A stretch of DNA of 28,520 nucleotides. Source: Apostichopus parvimensis (Eukaryota; Echinodermata; Holothuroidea; Aspidochirotida; Stichopodidae). How positions within the stretch are numbered: position 1 is the stretch's first letter; each line of letters starts with the position of its first letter. The DNA lies in the NCBI GenBank assembly GCA_000934455.1, contig KN882933.1:21784-50303 (forward strand). Direction: 5' to 3'. Below, piece after piece: positions 10,629 through 20,637 of the stretch. The notes under the pieces are model-generated. The model searched no databases and was not told the origin of the DNA. It worked only from the letters and a program-made list of their open reading frames with translations. The translations under genes were made by a program, and so were the position numbers.

Positions 10629-10667
10629 GCGAGGGGAGGGCGAGGGGAGGGGAGGGGAAGGGGAGGG
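10629..10667 (+). repeat. G-rich tract with G-quadruplex potential
   Basis: Seven runs of three or four G are separated mostly by a single A, with CGA or AA in places, on the plus strand (runs at 10633, 10638, 10644, 10649, 10654, 1060-63 and 10665). It is conspicuous in an otherwise AT-rich area. The short G1-3 loops are those favoured by stable G-quadruplexes. No promoter or gene can be tied to it. Confidence 0.85.
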
Positions 10668-10816
10668 ATGAATCATATCATTACACTCAATTGGACCAAT
10701 GAAGGATGTTCTACTTTGCACACGAGGAGTGCATGGAGGCATAGAGCAGGTCATCATCAATACCTGACCAGGGACACACAGGTAGGTAGAATAAACTTTT
10801 CTCTTCAATTACACAA

Positions 10817-10835
10817 GTAACAAAGACTTTGTTAC
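10817..10835. repeat. Perfect 19-bp palindrome
   Basis: GTAACAAAG / A / CTTTGTTAC: nine-base arms around a single central base. It lies between the G-rich tract and the 3' end of the minus-strand BEL/Pao remnant. No function is assigned. Confidence 0.8.
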
Positions 10836-11079
10836 ATATTGGGGGAAAACAAAACTTCTACAAATACTGCAAATTACCGTTTAATTCCCATTCTACAATT
10901 TAGCGTTCTGGTGGTGGTGCACCATTTCTATACGTCATATATCTCTATATTACGAGAGGGTTTAGAACAATTTTGACGCACCTGAAGATTTTGCAGGTAC
11001 TCTACTCTAAGCAACGACCAAAACACATTGGTCATATACTGGACTTATTATTATTATTTTAATATTAATATTACTATTA
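10836..11079. other. Sequence beyond the 3' end of the minus-strand element; no LTR recognised
   Basis: If the minus-strand BEL/Pao element were complete, the integrase C-terminus and 3' LTR should lie here. I see no match to the known BEL C-terminal segment and no repeat shared with the region above 14,265. An ATT/TTAATA-rich simple repeat runs about 11,041-11,082, next to the point where coding similarity stops. Confidence 0.4.
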
Positions 11080-12060
11080 CTATGTATTTGAATATATCAC
11101 AGCGCTTAATTTAAAGTAAAGCGACTTCATGGTGATCAAATGGTTAGGTGTCAATGGTCTCAAAGATATAGGATCATAGAGTGTGTCTGCTGACCATGTG
11201 CGGCTATTAATTAATGAAACTACGTAAAACATGAATGTTCTAAGTGACTCGTAGCCTAACTGAGTGCCATGCTTATCTAATTTAAAATTCAATATGTTGC
11301 GAACATTGCGAATCTGACGTTCCCATAACCCTCCCATGTTACTGGCATGTGGGTCTTTAAATTTGAACTCAAAATAATCGAACCCTTCTTTCAGAAGGAA
11401 ATTACCTACTCTATTGGGATCCATCTCAGTTAGAGTCTGCTTAACTTCATTGCTATCTCCACTTTCATTGCTAGTTCCTTGATCTGAGTGCAATGATCTA
11501 ATGGGACCCCGAACCGCCAAGAACCGTCTTAATGCATCGAGAAAGGAGTCAGTACTCAGCGAACAAGACACTTCTGTGTGTACCGCCTAGAGGCCACGCA
11601 AGTAAAGAGGACGACATAGCGTTTCAGCAGCTTTCGACCCTCTTTCACTACCAAGAATCAAAATAGTCTACATCACAATACGTACATGGGGATATGCCTC
11701 TACGCGATCTGCTGGTATATCCGGCATTTTTGTTGGTTGAGCTTGCCCTGAATTCTCTTACATTTGAGGCAACCACGTTTGACTTTGACTACGGCAGTAC
11801 TGCAACCAACAACCCAGAAACCATTTGCCCTAATCTCATGGATTATAAACCCACGACCTTCGTGTTCAACTTTCTCGTAGAAGTGGTATGTAATTACATT
11901 GTTACATGTCCAGTCTTTGGAAATATTACAGGATGCCTGACATGAAATTCTGACTTACAGAGGCGTCCGCCGACAGGCTCTCATCGAGAAAGGAATCAAG
12001 ACCAACAAGAGGTCTGACAGGTATCAGGCTCGTTTTTTGAGGTTTTACTGGTTCTAAGAA
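11080..12060 (-). pseudogene. BEL/Pao integrase (zinc-binding plus DDE core), frameshifted
   Basis: From 12,060 down: a LDSFLDE then VGGRL segment, RHPVIFPKTGHVT, a gap, GFIIHEIRANGFW..GC, and CLKCK, which together form the HHCC zinc-binding domain. Next comes the catalytic core with all three acidic residues in context: the Asp of VDYF (about 11,661-11,672), the Asp of HSDQGT (about 11,475-11,492) and the Glu of GGLWERQIR (about 11,308-11,334). It continues to PLTPNHLITMKS near 11,128. The last open frame, 11,571-11,080, is intact for 163 codons. Upstream of it at least three frame changes and several stops occur, including one at a shortened A-run near 11,725. The open frame on the plus strand at 11694-11945 is the antisense shadow of the zinc-binding domain. 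Confidence 0.87.
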
Positions 12061-12263
12061 AGTATATTTCTACCTTAAATGCATGAAGCTCTGCTGTGTT
12101 TAGTTCCTTGACACCAGCCTCTTTAGGTGGTTCATGAGAACGACTCTCTACGTAGGCCAGTCTTGAGATTAGCTTTCAAAAGCAAACAAACAGTAATAAC
12201 TCGTTTTGCTCTGAACCAACTAGAGAAATGGTTTAATCAGCATAAATATATGTCATAACAGCC

Positions 12264-12757
12264 GACACTCAAAGCTGGTACAGCAACTACTGTTCATGTC
12301 CCACAACCGTGCATCAGTAATGACTACTTTGTGTTAACATGTGTTACAGGTGGCACTGTAACAACTGCAAAGTTGTTAACTTGTTCCCATGTAAGACAAA
12401 AGAACTCTACGACTGGACAAGGAGTCTATGAAAATGAGAATGCCTACGAGATGAAGTAAGGAGTTGCGGTACCGCTTGATTACAGTTCACACCTCTCTTT
12501 AACTTACGCCAATTTGTCATGCCGAGAACGAAGAAAGGCCATGTTCGGGTATATCCATAGGCCTACTTATAGCATAAAACGACTAGATACGACTTTATTT
12601 TAGAATCGTGTATTAAGGAACCCTCACTAAATGGTTGGTAAAGCAACTATTCTTCATGTCCCACAACAGTGCATCAGTAATTACTACTTTGTGTTCGTAA
12701 CACGGTAACATGTATTACAGGACATGGACAGTAGTTACTGTACCAGCTTTGAGCATC
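12264..12757. repeat. Repeat-bearing block with inverted ends and an internal direct repeat, inside the minus-strand BEL remnant
   Basis: The left end CTCAAAGCTGGTACAGCAAC... (12268-12301) is the inverted complement of the right end (12720-12753, ...GTACCAGCTTTGAG) over about 34 bp with three mismatches. In addition 12,271-12,357 is repeated directly at 12,634-12,722; both contain CATGTCCCACAAC, GTGCATCAGTAAT and ACTACTTTGTGTT. The block could be a small non-autonomous DNA element, or a fold-back rearrangement that accompanied loss of the RT core. I see no clear target-site duplication. Confidence 0.72.
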
Positions 12758-13000
12758 GGGTGCTCATAATGACTATTTTCTGCTAAATGAACACCCTTTT
12801 TGCAGTGTTTAGAGAACGTGAACATCCTCTTGTGAGTATGAAGTTTCACCAGTATTACCTTCAACGAACTCTAGTTCCATCATTCGAGCTACTTGTTCTG
12901 GACACGTGATTTCCTTTACCTTGGTCCTGAAGCTAATATGTACTTCTCTACAGTCGTCTAGTTGGGAAGGGGTGGGTACCTCACAAATGACAATATAATA
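12720..13000 (-). pseudogene. BEL/Pao pol, N-terminal part of the RT segment
   Basis: The minus strand reads VHISFRTKVKEIT, PEQVARMMELEF, YSQEDVHVL, a stop, then after a frame change KGVHLAENSHYEHPMLKAG. This is the conserved stretch between protease and RT palm of marine BEL elements, where the usual pattern is SqED..FL..m..gi....gHYe.PLP. Similarity stops at 12,757-12,745, exactly where the inverted-repeat block begins, so the break lies inside the pol gene. The RT palm that should follow is absent. Confidence 0.78.
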
Positions 13001-13470
13001 AGCACTATGGCTTCACAATCACAAACCACGTTCCGTCCTTTGTGCATTAGGTCTTTCACCAATAGGAGGTATGACTTGTTTCGGTACAAGAGCCTTAGGG
13101 CAGTTGTAGCCGATCAACAACCCAATGTCACACTCTGCGATCAGCATTAAATTATTTGCGATTTCTCTTAAGTATGACCATCGCTGGGCTATCACAGGAC
13201 TGGGAATGTGTGATCGGTTTCCTGGAATTGCGTATCGAGTATAGACAATTGGTATGGGAACCGCATTCGAACTGTTATTACCTCTCACAACTAACCCATC
13301 AATCCTAGTGCTGTCAAAAACATGATTTTGACAGATCGTGGTGGGTAATGCTAATAAGTCCTTGTTCCTTTAACGCCTAATGCCTCCCATACGCACTCTG
13401 TTACGAAGGTGGCATCAGATTGAGTGTCTAACATAGCATAAGTAAGGATTACCTTATTTTGGTTACCCTT
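12995..13470 (-). pseudogene. BEL/Pao aspartic protease and DUF1758-like domain
   Basis: The active-site segment YAMLDTQSDATFV lies at about 13,405-13,440. DTQS is a common variant of DTGS in BEL proteases of marine invertebrates. After a frame change, an 89-codon open frame (13,288-13,019) reads VRGNN, PIPIVYTRYAIPGNRSHIP, CDIGLLIGYNCPKALVP and AQRTERGL, which is the DUF1758-type C-terminal half. A stop replaces the usual tryptophan after GL. The stop and frame changes make it non-functional. Confidence 0.85.
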
Positions 13471-13639
13471 ATGGGAGATACACACGGGAAGATCAAAGAA
13501 CTCATGTTGAACTTGTTATCACCACTCATTTGATTTAACCTTTCCTGAACCTCAAATGGTCGTGTCTGAACCCTCACAGACGTTGTACTGACATTACGAG
13601 AAATGCTACCACTTTGTTCTTTCTGAGTCTCTGATTAAG

Positions 13640-14265
13640 GCTTAAACTCCCCATCAAATGCCGTTGGATGTGACCTTCCGCACCTTTTACATGTGATTCG
13701 CTTGCGATAAAATCGAGATCTATGACCTTGGCGCTGACAACTAATCACAAATCACACAAATCATTATCTTTGGTATAGTTCCATTGGTTTTGACAAAAAC
13801 TGCCTACAATCATCTAAATCATGTTCACTTTGGCACATATCGCATCTAGTTACTAGTTACTTCGGACCCTTCAATTTCTATCTCCTTTGGTAAGTTGCAC
13901 TCCCTTTCCCTTTGAGACAGACTGACAGATCGCTAAGACCTGGAGGGAAGTAACAGGGTTAACTGCAATGTTTGCATCTCTCACTATGAACTGACGAAAT
14001 TTGCAGAAAGGTGGAAATCTTCCAATTCTTCCTTGATGCAACGATCCCATTCTGTAACTAACCAACTAGGTAACTTTGTTAGCAGCTTGCGATTTTCCCA
14101 ACTATCATTAAGTGTATTTAGACTGCCTGTCACCATCTGCAAGGCTGTTTCACACTGACACAAAAATTCTTCAAATTTAAGCAGAGCCAAACCATCTGAT
14201 GAGTACCAATTTCAGTTTGTTTACTTTCTGTATTGAGTTAGCGCACTCTTCAAGTTTTGGTAGGT
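13640..14265 (-). pseudogene. BEL/Pao gag C-terminal half with two zinc knuckles
   Basis: From 14,265 down: LEE, DGLALLKFEEFLCQCETAL, a SLNTLNDSWENRKLLTKLP block, then in another frame FPPFCKFRQFIVRDANIA and NPVTSLQ. A CX2CX4HX4C knuckle (CDMCQSEHDLDDC) sits at 13,806-13,844. A second, partly decayed knuckle (GHRSR...CKRCGRSHPTAFD) lies at 13,655-13,735. The N-terminal half of gag is missing above 14,265. At least three frame changes are needed to read the whole. Confidence 0.82.
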
Positions 14266-14437
14266 AAATATGTATTTACAGTTTGTTTATGATAATCTAA
14301 CCTTTTGGGTGGGGTTTGGATTTAGCTGAACATGAATAATTAAGAGAGGGTTTAGGTTAAAGTGCCTTACCGAAGGCAGTCATTGCTAGTCATGTAGTGG
14401 CAAAGCTGCTTATCTGGCCTTCCATAAAAAGAAAAAA
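14266..14437. other. Junction between the two BEL/Pao elements
   Basis: This 170-bp stretch separates the truncated gag of the minus-strand element from the 5' LTR of the plus-strand element. It contains AAAGTGCCTTACCGAAGG, resembling a short motif seen in many dispersed repeats of marine deuterostomes (an impression from memory). It ends in an A-rich run just before the LTR. Confidence 0.4.
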
Positions 14438-14768
14438 TGTAGGTTCATCGGGTGCTGGAAACTGACAAGCCAACACGGTATTTACGAGTCAGCTAATTTG
14501 CACCATTTACGTCCTAAGTTGATATATTACGATCGAGCATTTTCGTGCGTTTCGACATTTCTTTTAGAGACATACATACCAGCAGTTGGTTTTGATACCA
14601 CTTTGTTGTTGGTTTTTTGTTGACGATCTGAAAGGTTATAAATAGCTTTGTAAATACATGTTATATTCATTTTGTTACTATACTACGGACTTTCGTCAGT
14701 GTGTTATTACGGACTTTCGTCTTCGTCTTTATCGAACTTTAGTCGGTTTCCTAGCTCCGGACATCACA
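14438..14768 (+). repeat. 5' LTR of plus-strand BEL/Pao element
   Basis: It begins TGTAGGTTCATCGGGTGCTG and ends GGACATCACA. It shares long blocks with 21,109-21,441 (TTCGACATTTCTTTTAGAG, TAGTCGGTTTCCTAGCTCCG). A TATA-like TTATAAATAGC lies at about 14,636, and TACGGACTTTCGTC occurs twice in the second half. The 5' terminus is placed at TGT by convention; similarity to the other LTR is certain only from TAGGTTC onward. Confidence 0.92.
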
Positions 14769-15089
14769 TGATAAATACCTTGGTTAAGTGTCTTCGAAAC
14801 CTTACGATGGATTGTTTATTTCATATGTTAACAATGCGTTATAATTACGAATCTTTTGTGACTCTTCGCTACCAATAGAATTGTATGTAACCTGTAGCGA
14901 AAGTAGCACAGTACCTAAGTTAGTTACAGACTAGTAATTCGTATAACGGGCTACACTTTTAGTGTCGGTAAAAGCAGTGCGCGAGTGCTTCTTGTTGAAC
15001 CTTCTCTACGGAAGCCTATAAGGGCCACACTAAGGAAACTTATAAGAAACATCATTTCGTTACGCTGATACAAATCCTTAACCAACGAT
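14769..15089 (+). other. 5' leader of plus-strand BEL/Pao element
   Basis: This is the non-coding stretch between LTR and gag start. The primer-binding site should lie directly after the LTR, but I cannot match it to a particular tRNA with confidence. Small open frames on either strand here (14672-14878, 14951-15160) are by-products. Confidence 0.5.
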
Positions 15090-16800
15090 ATGGAGGCTCT
15101 CAAAAATAAAAGAGCCAAGTTCTTACGTACTCTGACACTATTCAAGAACTCTACCGTCAAATGAGGATGAGCACATGCTAGAAAGTTGTCTTTGTAACGC
15201 GGAAACTAATCGATTTTTTTCGGAAGCTCACAAGGCATACATGCAATTCTCAGTTGAATGAGCAAGAGTCCAAAGAGGAGAACAGCACTTACTAGCAACC
15301 GACATTTAAGGAATAACAACAGTTTTCAAAGTGAAGATCTGAATGGATTAAAGGAAGGAAGGTCGACGTAAGACCTCAATATAATATTTCTCAGGTTTTA
15401 AGTAAGGGCTCTAAGAATTCAAAGTCCTAATCAGCAATGACTGTAGCATCGACATAGCGTGTGAAAGAAGAAGCCAAATTGAAGGAACTGGAAGTTAGGG
15501 TTGAAATGCTGAGAAAAAGGAGAGAAATTGAAGAGAAAGAATGATTACTCAAACAACAAAGGGAGGATTATTAGTTAGAAGTTGACATGAACTTGGCAGA
15601 GACGAAGGCAAATGTGTTCAAGAAATATGACAACCCATAACTAAGAGACGAAGAAGGCCTGCTGACAAAGTCTGACGAAAAAGTTTATTCGAGTGGTGTA
15701 CACAACATGATTCGATCCCAAACAGATATCTCAAGAATGAGGATAGACCAGCAAAGGCTTGTTTCACTTCCTAGGCGTGAGTTGCATATTTTCGATGGTA
15801 AAGTTTAAGATTACAGAGCTTTCATTGCTGCTCTCGAACAAAACATTAAGCAGTTAACAGGCAACAACCAAGATAGGCTATACTACTTACAGCAGTTTAC
15901 ATCTGGTAGGTCTAGAGAGCTAGTAAGAAGTTGCATGGGGAAATACCCAAAGAGAGGTTTTGAGGAGGTAAGAGGAGGAATACGGCGACGACTTTAGAAT
16001 CTTGAGTTCTTACAGAAAAGAAATACAAATGCAACCTATTAAGAGAGACAATGTGGCGGCTATGTAAGATTACCTAACATTCTGTAGTGTTTGGCAACGC
16101 TATTAATGACAGTGAGACCTCAGAAAAATGGACCAGACAGTTGGTTAGCCAACTTCCGTATCGACTACGAGAAAGATGGCGCTTGCAGCCTATAGAATCA
16201 AAGGGAACAGTCATCAGTTGGCAAGATTCCACGACTATGTTTAGTTTATCAGAGCACGTTAAGATAGCTACCGACGCACTTTATGGAAACATAAGTATGG
16301 AGAGTTCAAAAGAAAATAGTAAAAGCAGGCAAAAAAAGGTTTCAGTATAATTATACAGGAGCAAACATTAAGCTCCAAGAACAAAGGAAGGAGTTTGGAT
16401 AATACTAAATGCCTATATTGTGGCAATAACCACCTGCTAGAAGTCTGCAGAGAATTGGGCTCAAAAACACATCCAGAAAAGTTTATCTTCCTTCGTTCTA
16501 AAGGATTGTGCTTCAGATGTCTCGATGTAATCATATTAGTAAAGATTGTAAGCAGGTTATGCTTTTTTGTAAAATATGTCGGAAACTGCCTCTTACAGTA
16601 CTTATGGCAAGCTGCCCAAACGTAAGCCCACAAGCCAATCTGGTGACTGCTCAAATCAAGCACCCAGATAAACAACCACTACGGTCAAGACAAGTTGTGC
16701 TAACACTCAACCAGGGACTATTATCTGCATGGGAGCCGAAGTCAATAAGACATCCATGCATGTTGTGGCAGTGCGAGTGAAATAAAAGTCAACAAATAAA
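15090..16800 (+). pseudogene. BEL/Pao gag (coiled coil, DUF1759-like domain, zinc knuckles)
   Basis: The probable start ATG at 15,090 begins MEALKNKRAKFLRTLTLF, the usual BEL N-terminal pattern. At 15,440-15,630 is a Lys/Glu/Leu-rich coiled coil (KLKELEVRVEMLRKRREIEE). At 15,760-16,350 is the DUF1759-like domain: LPRRELHIFDGK, YRAFIAALEQNIK, RLYYLQQFTSG, RELVRSCM, then QLPYRLRERWR and YGNISMESSK. A CX2CX4HX4C knuckle (CLYCGNNHLLEVC) is at 16,416-16,454, followed by LRSKGLCFRC and, after a frame change, HISKDCKQ. Several codons are TAG, TAA or TGA (for example near 15,540 and 15,805), so the gene is dead. Confidence 0.88.
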
Positions 16801-17290
16801 GATGTGGACACTTATGCCTTCTTAGACACTGGTAGTTCTGACACCTTTATCTCCGAGAACCATGCTAAGCAGTTGTGTGTCAGTGGACCTAAGACGAAAA
16901 TACTGTTAAGTACACTGCCGAATTTTGGACTGGTGGATATCCGGTTTATAGTAATTTAGAAGTGTGCTACCTACAAGGACTGAATGTTTTGTCATTGCCA
17001 ACAGTGTGCATCCAAAAACGGATTTCAGTTAACAAAGAAGACATTGTTACTCAAGATGATTTGAGAAAATGGCCCTACTGGAGAAGAGTCTCAATACCAA
17101 ACTCAAAGGCAACAGAAGTTGGATTGCTCATTGGACAAAATGCCCATAATGCATTAGAACCACGGAAAGTGGTTAACAGTCAGGATGATGGACATTATGC
17201 TGTGCGTACATGTCTGGGATGGACTTTGAATGGTCCAATAACGAGTGACATGGTTCATGTCAACTATAAGTCAGTTTACGGACCATAAAT
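16801..17290 (+). pseudogene. BEL/Pao aspartic protease plus DUF1758-like domain
   Basis: AFLDTGSSDTFISENHAKQL carries the catalytic Asp in DTGSS at 16,825-16,839. The following 108-codon open frame (16,962-17,288) reads LNVLSLPTVCI, KWPYWRRVSIP, VGLLIGQNAHNALEP, and HYAVRTCLGWTLNGPI, the conserved C-terminal half of the domain. A frame change and stop separate the two parts near 16,955. Compared with the minus-strand element, which has DTQS, this keeps the canonical DTGS. Confidence 0.88.
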
Positions 17291-18420
17291 GAATGTGAAC
17301 TTCCCAGTTTACTTACGAATTTAGCTGATTTCAGAAAAGATACTTGAAAACTCTAGAGATGATCACCTACTCCTGCAACATTTAGATAAGTCAGCAAAGT
17401 TGGTGAACGGTCACTATCGAACAGCCCTACTTCTTAAACAAGAAAATTCATGCATGCCAAACAACAAATACATGGCTATTCAATGGGCTACAAACATAAA
17501 ACGTCGTTTCCAGAAGGATCCAAAGTAATTTTTGGACTACAACGTTTTCATGCAAGGGCTGCTGGATAGAAGCTATGCAGTTGCAATAACAGATGAAAAG
17601 ACACTTCGTGATGATGGGTAGGTGTAGTATGATCCTCACCATAGAGTCTATCACCCTCATAAGAAAATAATACGTGTGGTAATCAACTGTGCAGCCGAAT
17701 TTAAGGGAGTATCATTTAATGACAAACTCCTGCAAGGCCCCGATGTTACAAATTCATTGGTTGGAGTCCCTTCTTCTTTTAGAATGAAGCCTAATGCCCT
17801 CATGGCAGACATCGAAACTTTGTAATACCTAATTCGAATGCAAAGGGAGTTCAAAAGAGCAGTGTGGCCTCTTATGCTTCGTGTGGTGGCAAGATGGAAA
17901 TACTGACGGACCCTTACGAGAATACAAAATGATGGTTCAATTGTTTGGTGCGGTTTAATCACCAAGTTGTGCCACCTATGCGTTGCATAAAACTGCAGAT
18001 GACTTTGGAGATGGTTTCGATATACGAACCGTAGATGCTGTCACGGAAAAAATTCTACGTAGATGATGACGTCAGAGAAGAGGAAGCTATTATTCTGATG
18101 AAACCATTGAGGGTATTAGTGGGCAAAGGAGGATTCCATTTGACCAAATGGATCAGCAACAGTATATTGGTCTTGGATACTATTCTCAAAGGTGAAAGAG
18201 CCGAAGGGATCAGGAGTTTAGATATGGAGAAAGACAAACTACCAATTGACAGAGCTCTTGGAGTATCATGGTGTTTGGAATCAGATCAGTTTCAATTTCG
18301 AGTGACAGTGAATGAGAGGCCATACACTAGAAAAGGGATCCTATCGATAGTTTCTTCAATCTATGAACCGTTAGGCTTTTGTGCCCAATTTGTGTTAGTG
18401 GCATGAAAGAATTCCCCAAG
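17291..18420 (+). pseudogene. BEL/Pao reverse transcriptase
   Basis: Recognisable blocks are NSCMPNNKYMAIQWA (17,450-17,495), HHRVYHPHKKIIRVVINCAA (from 17,637), SFNDKLLQGPDVTNSLVGVP, and ALMADIETL, which holds the first catalytic Asp at about 17,806. The FYVDD catalytic box lies at 18,053-18,067, then GGFHLTKWISNS, RALGVSWC and GILSIVSSIYEPLGF. The last open frame (18,035-18,406) is intact. Upstream, stops at about 17,526, 17,621 and 17,823 and frame changes between 17,820 and 18,035 break the gene; the segment around the middle of the palm is badly scrambled. Confidence 0.9.
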
Positions 18421-19200
18421 CCCTTTGCAGAATGAAATTGGCTTGGGATGACGATGGTCCAGACGAGCATTTCAAATGTTGGAAAAGATGGTTGTTAGAA
18501 TTGCCAAAGTTGAATGACTACAGGGGCAATATATATCATAAGTCATATGGGTATGAAAATGTCAGAGGCACCCAGCTACACCTCTTCAGTGATGCTAGTG
18601 AAAGCGGTTATGGTGTTGCTGCATATGTTCGTTTCGTGAATGAAGAGAACCAAACTCTCATTGCGCATTTGAGATAGGGAAGACAAGGGTTGCCCCCCCC
18701 CCCTCAATCAAATCACCATTCCACGGTTAGAGCTCACGGTGGCTACAGTTTCTGTGAGACTCTTCAAAGCATGAGAGGTACCTGCATATCAAACTGGACA
18801 GTGTGAAATGTTGGACAGACAGTACCTCAGTTATTCGATACGTCAGTCATAGTTCAGCGAGATACCAAACTTTCATAACCAACAGAGTTGTCATTATAAC
18901 TGACACTCTCAAGTCACTGGTCGTATGTGGAGTCTTCAGAAAACCCAGCTGATGACGCACCCAGAGGTCTGTATGCGGACGACTTAATTCGATGCCATAG
19001 GTAGATCCTTGCACGAGATTTTTTTCTGGCTGCGTGAGAATGAGTGGCCCTTAAATCAGCATTTTGAGCGAGAAATACCTTTGAAAGACCCAGAAGTTAA
19101 AAGGAAGGCAACGGTTACGTCCACCACCGTAGCACAGAACACCATGAATGAGTTGATCAGCAAGTACTCAAGCTGGTTCAAGCTCAAGTGTTACATTGCT
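18421..19200 (+). pseudogene. BEL/Pao RNase H
   Basis: KLAWDDDG, KRWLLELPKLNDY and LHLFSDASESGYGVAAY give the RNase H start with its first catalytic Asp in FSDAS at about 18,589-18,603. After a stop and a run of ten C residues (about 18,692), a new frame continues ITIPRLELTVATVSVRLFK. The ENPADDAPRGL block that ends RNase H in this family is at about 18,940-18,970. The C-run is an obvious site of the frame change. Confidence 0.85.
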
Positions 19201-20637
19201 TGGATGTTAAAACTGATGTCAGTACTTAGGCAGCTGAGTGATCTTCGTAAAAGCTTGAAGGGTAAAGAGCCAATCGAAATAGATGAAAACATAGGCATGC
19301 CAGACAAAGGAAATTAAATATGAAGTTGTCTGTCTCCGACTTGGAAGAAAAGGAAGTTACAGTTGTGAAGTTCGTTTAGAATCAAGCATTTTCTGATGAG
19401 TTCGTTTAGCATCAAGCATTTCCTGATAAAATTGCTTCCTTACAAGACGTCTGAAAGGGCGGATCTGTTAAGAAAGGTAGCCCTATCTACAAGCTGGATC
19501 CGAGATACAAAGATGGAGTGCTGAGATTGGGAGGATGACTCATTAGGTCAGCCATGCCTGGATGTGAGAAACATCAGTATATTTTCCCAAGAAATATATT
19601 GATCCGAGATGATAATGAGGGAAATCCAAACACAGCTACACCATGGAGGAAGAGCCCTGACTCTGTCGCATCTGCAAAGAAAGTATTGGGTTGTGAGTGC
19701 GCATGCATTGGTACGTAAATGCATTAACCAGTGTATAACATGTCGGCGATTGCAAGCAAAGGCTGGTTAACAAGGATGGCTGACTTACCGACTTCTCTTA
19801 TTACCCCTGATGAGCCACCGTTTTCAGGGTTGTGCATGTAGATCATCGGAACTGTCAATGTCAAGCAGGGACGTTCATTAGTGAAAAGATATGCAGTGGT
19901 CTTCACATGTTTTGCAAAACGGGCGGTACACTTAGAGATAGCACATGCTTGGACACCGATTCCTGTATCAACGCACTCCGCAGATTCATAGCTAGGAGAG
20001 GTACACGTTGGTGGAATTTGGTATGATAATGGAGCAAATTTGGTGGCTACAGATCGAGAGTTGAAACAGAGTACTCAAGAAGGGAGTGACCCAAAGATTC
20101 AAAGTGAAATGTTACAATTCAATGTTGACTAGAAATTCAGCCCACCAACTGGTTCGCACTATGGTGGAGTCTTGGAACATCAAATTAGAACTATGAGACA
20201 GATCCTAAATGCTCTATTGCGGTCACAGACATTAGTTGATGAGAGCTTGCTCAACTTTTTGTGTGAGGTGGAGGCATCAATAGACACTCGTCATTTAACT
20301 TCTGTGTCCCTCTCCTTCAACGATGATGACCCCCCACCCCCACATCAAACTACTTACTTCTTCTGAAAGACAAACCTCGTCCCCCACCTGGAGTCTTCGT
20401 CAAAACAGAGATGGCTTCGTGAATACCTACCTCAGCTTTAAGCAGCGTCCAAAGTAGTTGAAACCAAAGAAGACCTTTGAGCCTGGAGACGCCCCGAGGA
20501 ATGCTTGGTTGATGAGACGTATCACCTCAGTATCCCAAGATCAAAAGGGAGAGGTCAGGGTAAACGTAAAAACTGCTTTCCGTGAATTAGAACGGCCAAT
20601 AGCCAAACTGCGCCTGTTATTAGAGACTGATGAATAA
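19200..20637 (+). pseudogene. BEL/Pao integrase and pol C-terminus
   Basis: A KGSPIYKLDPRYKDGVLRLGG block precedes the zinc-binding region (19,560-19,760, poorly preserved). The catalytic core has VDHRN for the usual VDYFG (about 19,834), LDTDSCINALRRFIARRG (from 19,953), YDNGANLV for the second Asp, and SHYGGVLEHQIRTMRQILNA for the Glu (about 20,150-20,200). Downstream a decayed PLTPNH block is recognisable by its Pro-rich remnant. The C-terminal segment reads WLMRRITSV, VRVNVKTAFRELERPIAKL and LLLETDE, with the stop at 20,635-20,637. Several frame changes and stops intervene. Confidence 0.87.
19370..19429 (+). repeat. 30-bp in-frame tandem duplication inside pol pseudogene
   Basis: GTTCGTTTAGAATCAAGCAT at 19,370 recurs at 19,400 with two or three changes, so the unit is 30 bp or ten codons. 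The duplication is in frame: both copies translate as FV.(N/H)QAF(S/P)D. The codon after FV is TAG in both copies, so the stop probably predates the duplication. Confidence 0.85.

Larger units (their letters stand above)
11080..14265 (-). mobile_element. Decayed BEL/Pao LTR retrotransposon (minus strand), internally deleted
   Basis: Reading the minus strand from 14,265 down, the order is gag (C-terminal half of the DUF1759-like domain), two zinc knuckles, aspartic protease, DUF1758-like tail, start of the RT segment, a repeat-bearing block (12,264-12,757), then the integrase zinc-binding and catalytic core. This gag-pro-RT-INT order and the individual motifs identify BEL/Pao. The RT core with its YVDD box and RNase H, together more than 1 kb, are missing. 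No LTR was found at either end. Protein motifs differ from those of the neighbouring plus-strand element (LDTQSD rather than LDTGSS in the protease), so the two are different lineages and not duplicates. Confidence 0.88.

Noticed and set aside
10611-10808. Pro/Ser-rich open frame on the minus strand
   Set aside because: The Pro/Ser run is the translation of the C-rich complement of the G tract; there is no other support. It was considered as the C-terminus of the minus-strand BEL pol but does not match.
11694-11945. 84-codon open frame on the plus strand
   Set aside because: The complementary strand reads the zinc-binding domain of a BEL/Pao integrase in its expected place, so this frame is its antisense shadow.
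16268-16675. 135-codon open frame on the minus strand
   Set aside because: It lies antisense to the gag DUF1759 tail and zinc knuckle of the plus-strand BEL element, which explain the sequence.
17657-17965. 102-codon open frame on the minus strand
   Set aside because: It is antisense to clear reverse-transcriptase blocks on the plus strand.
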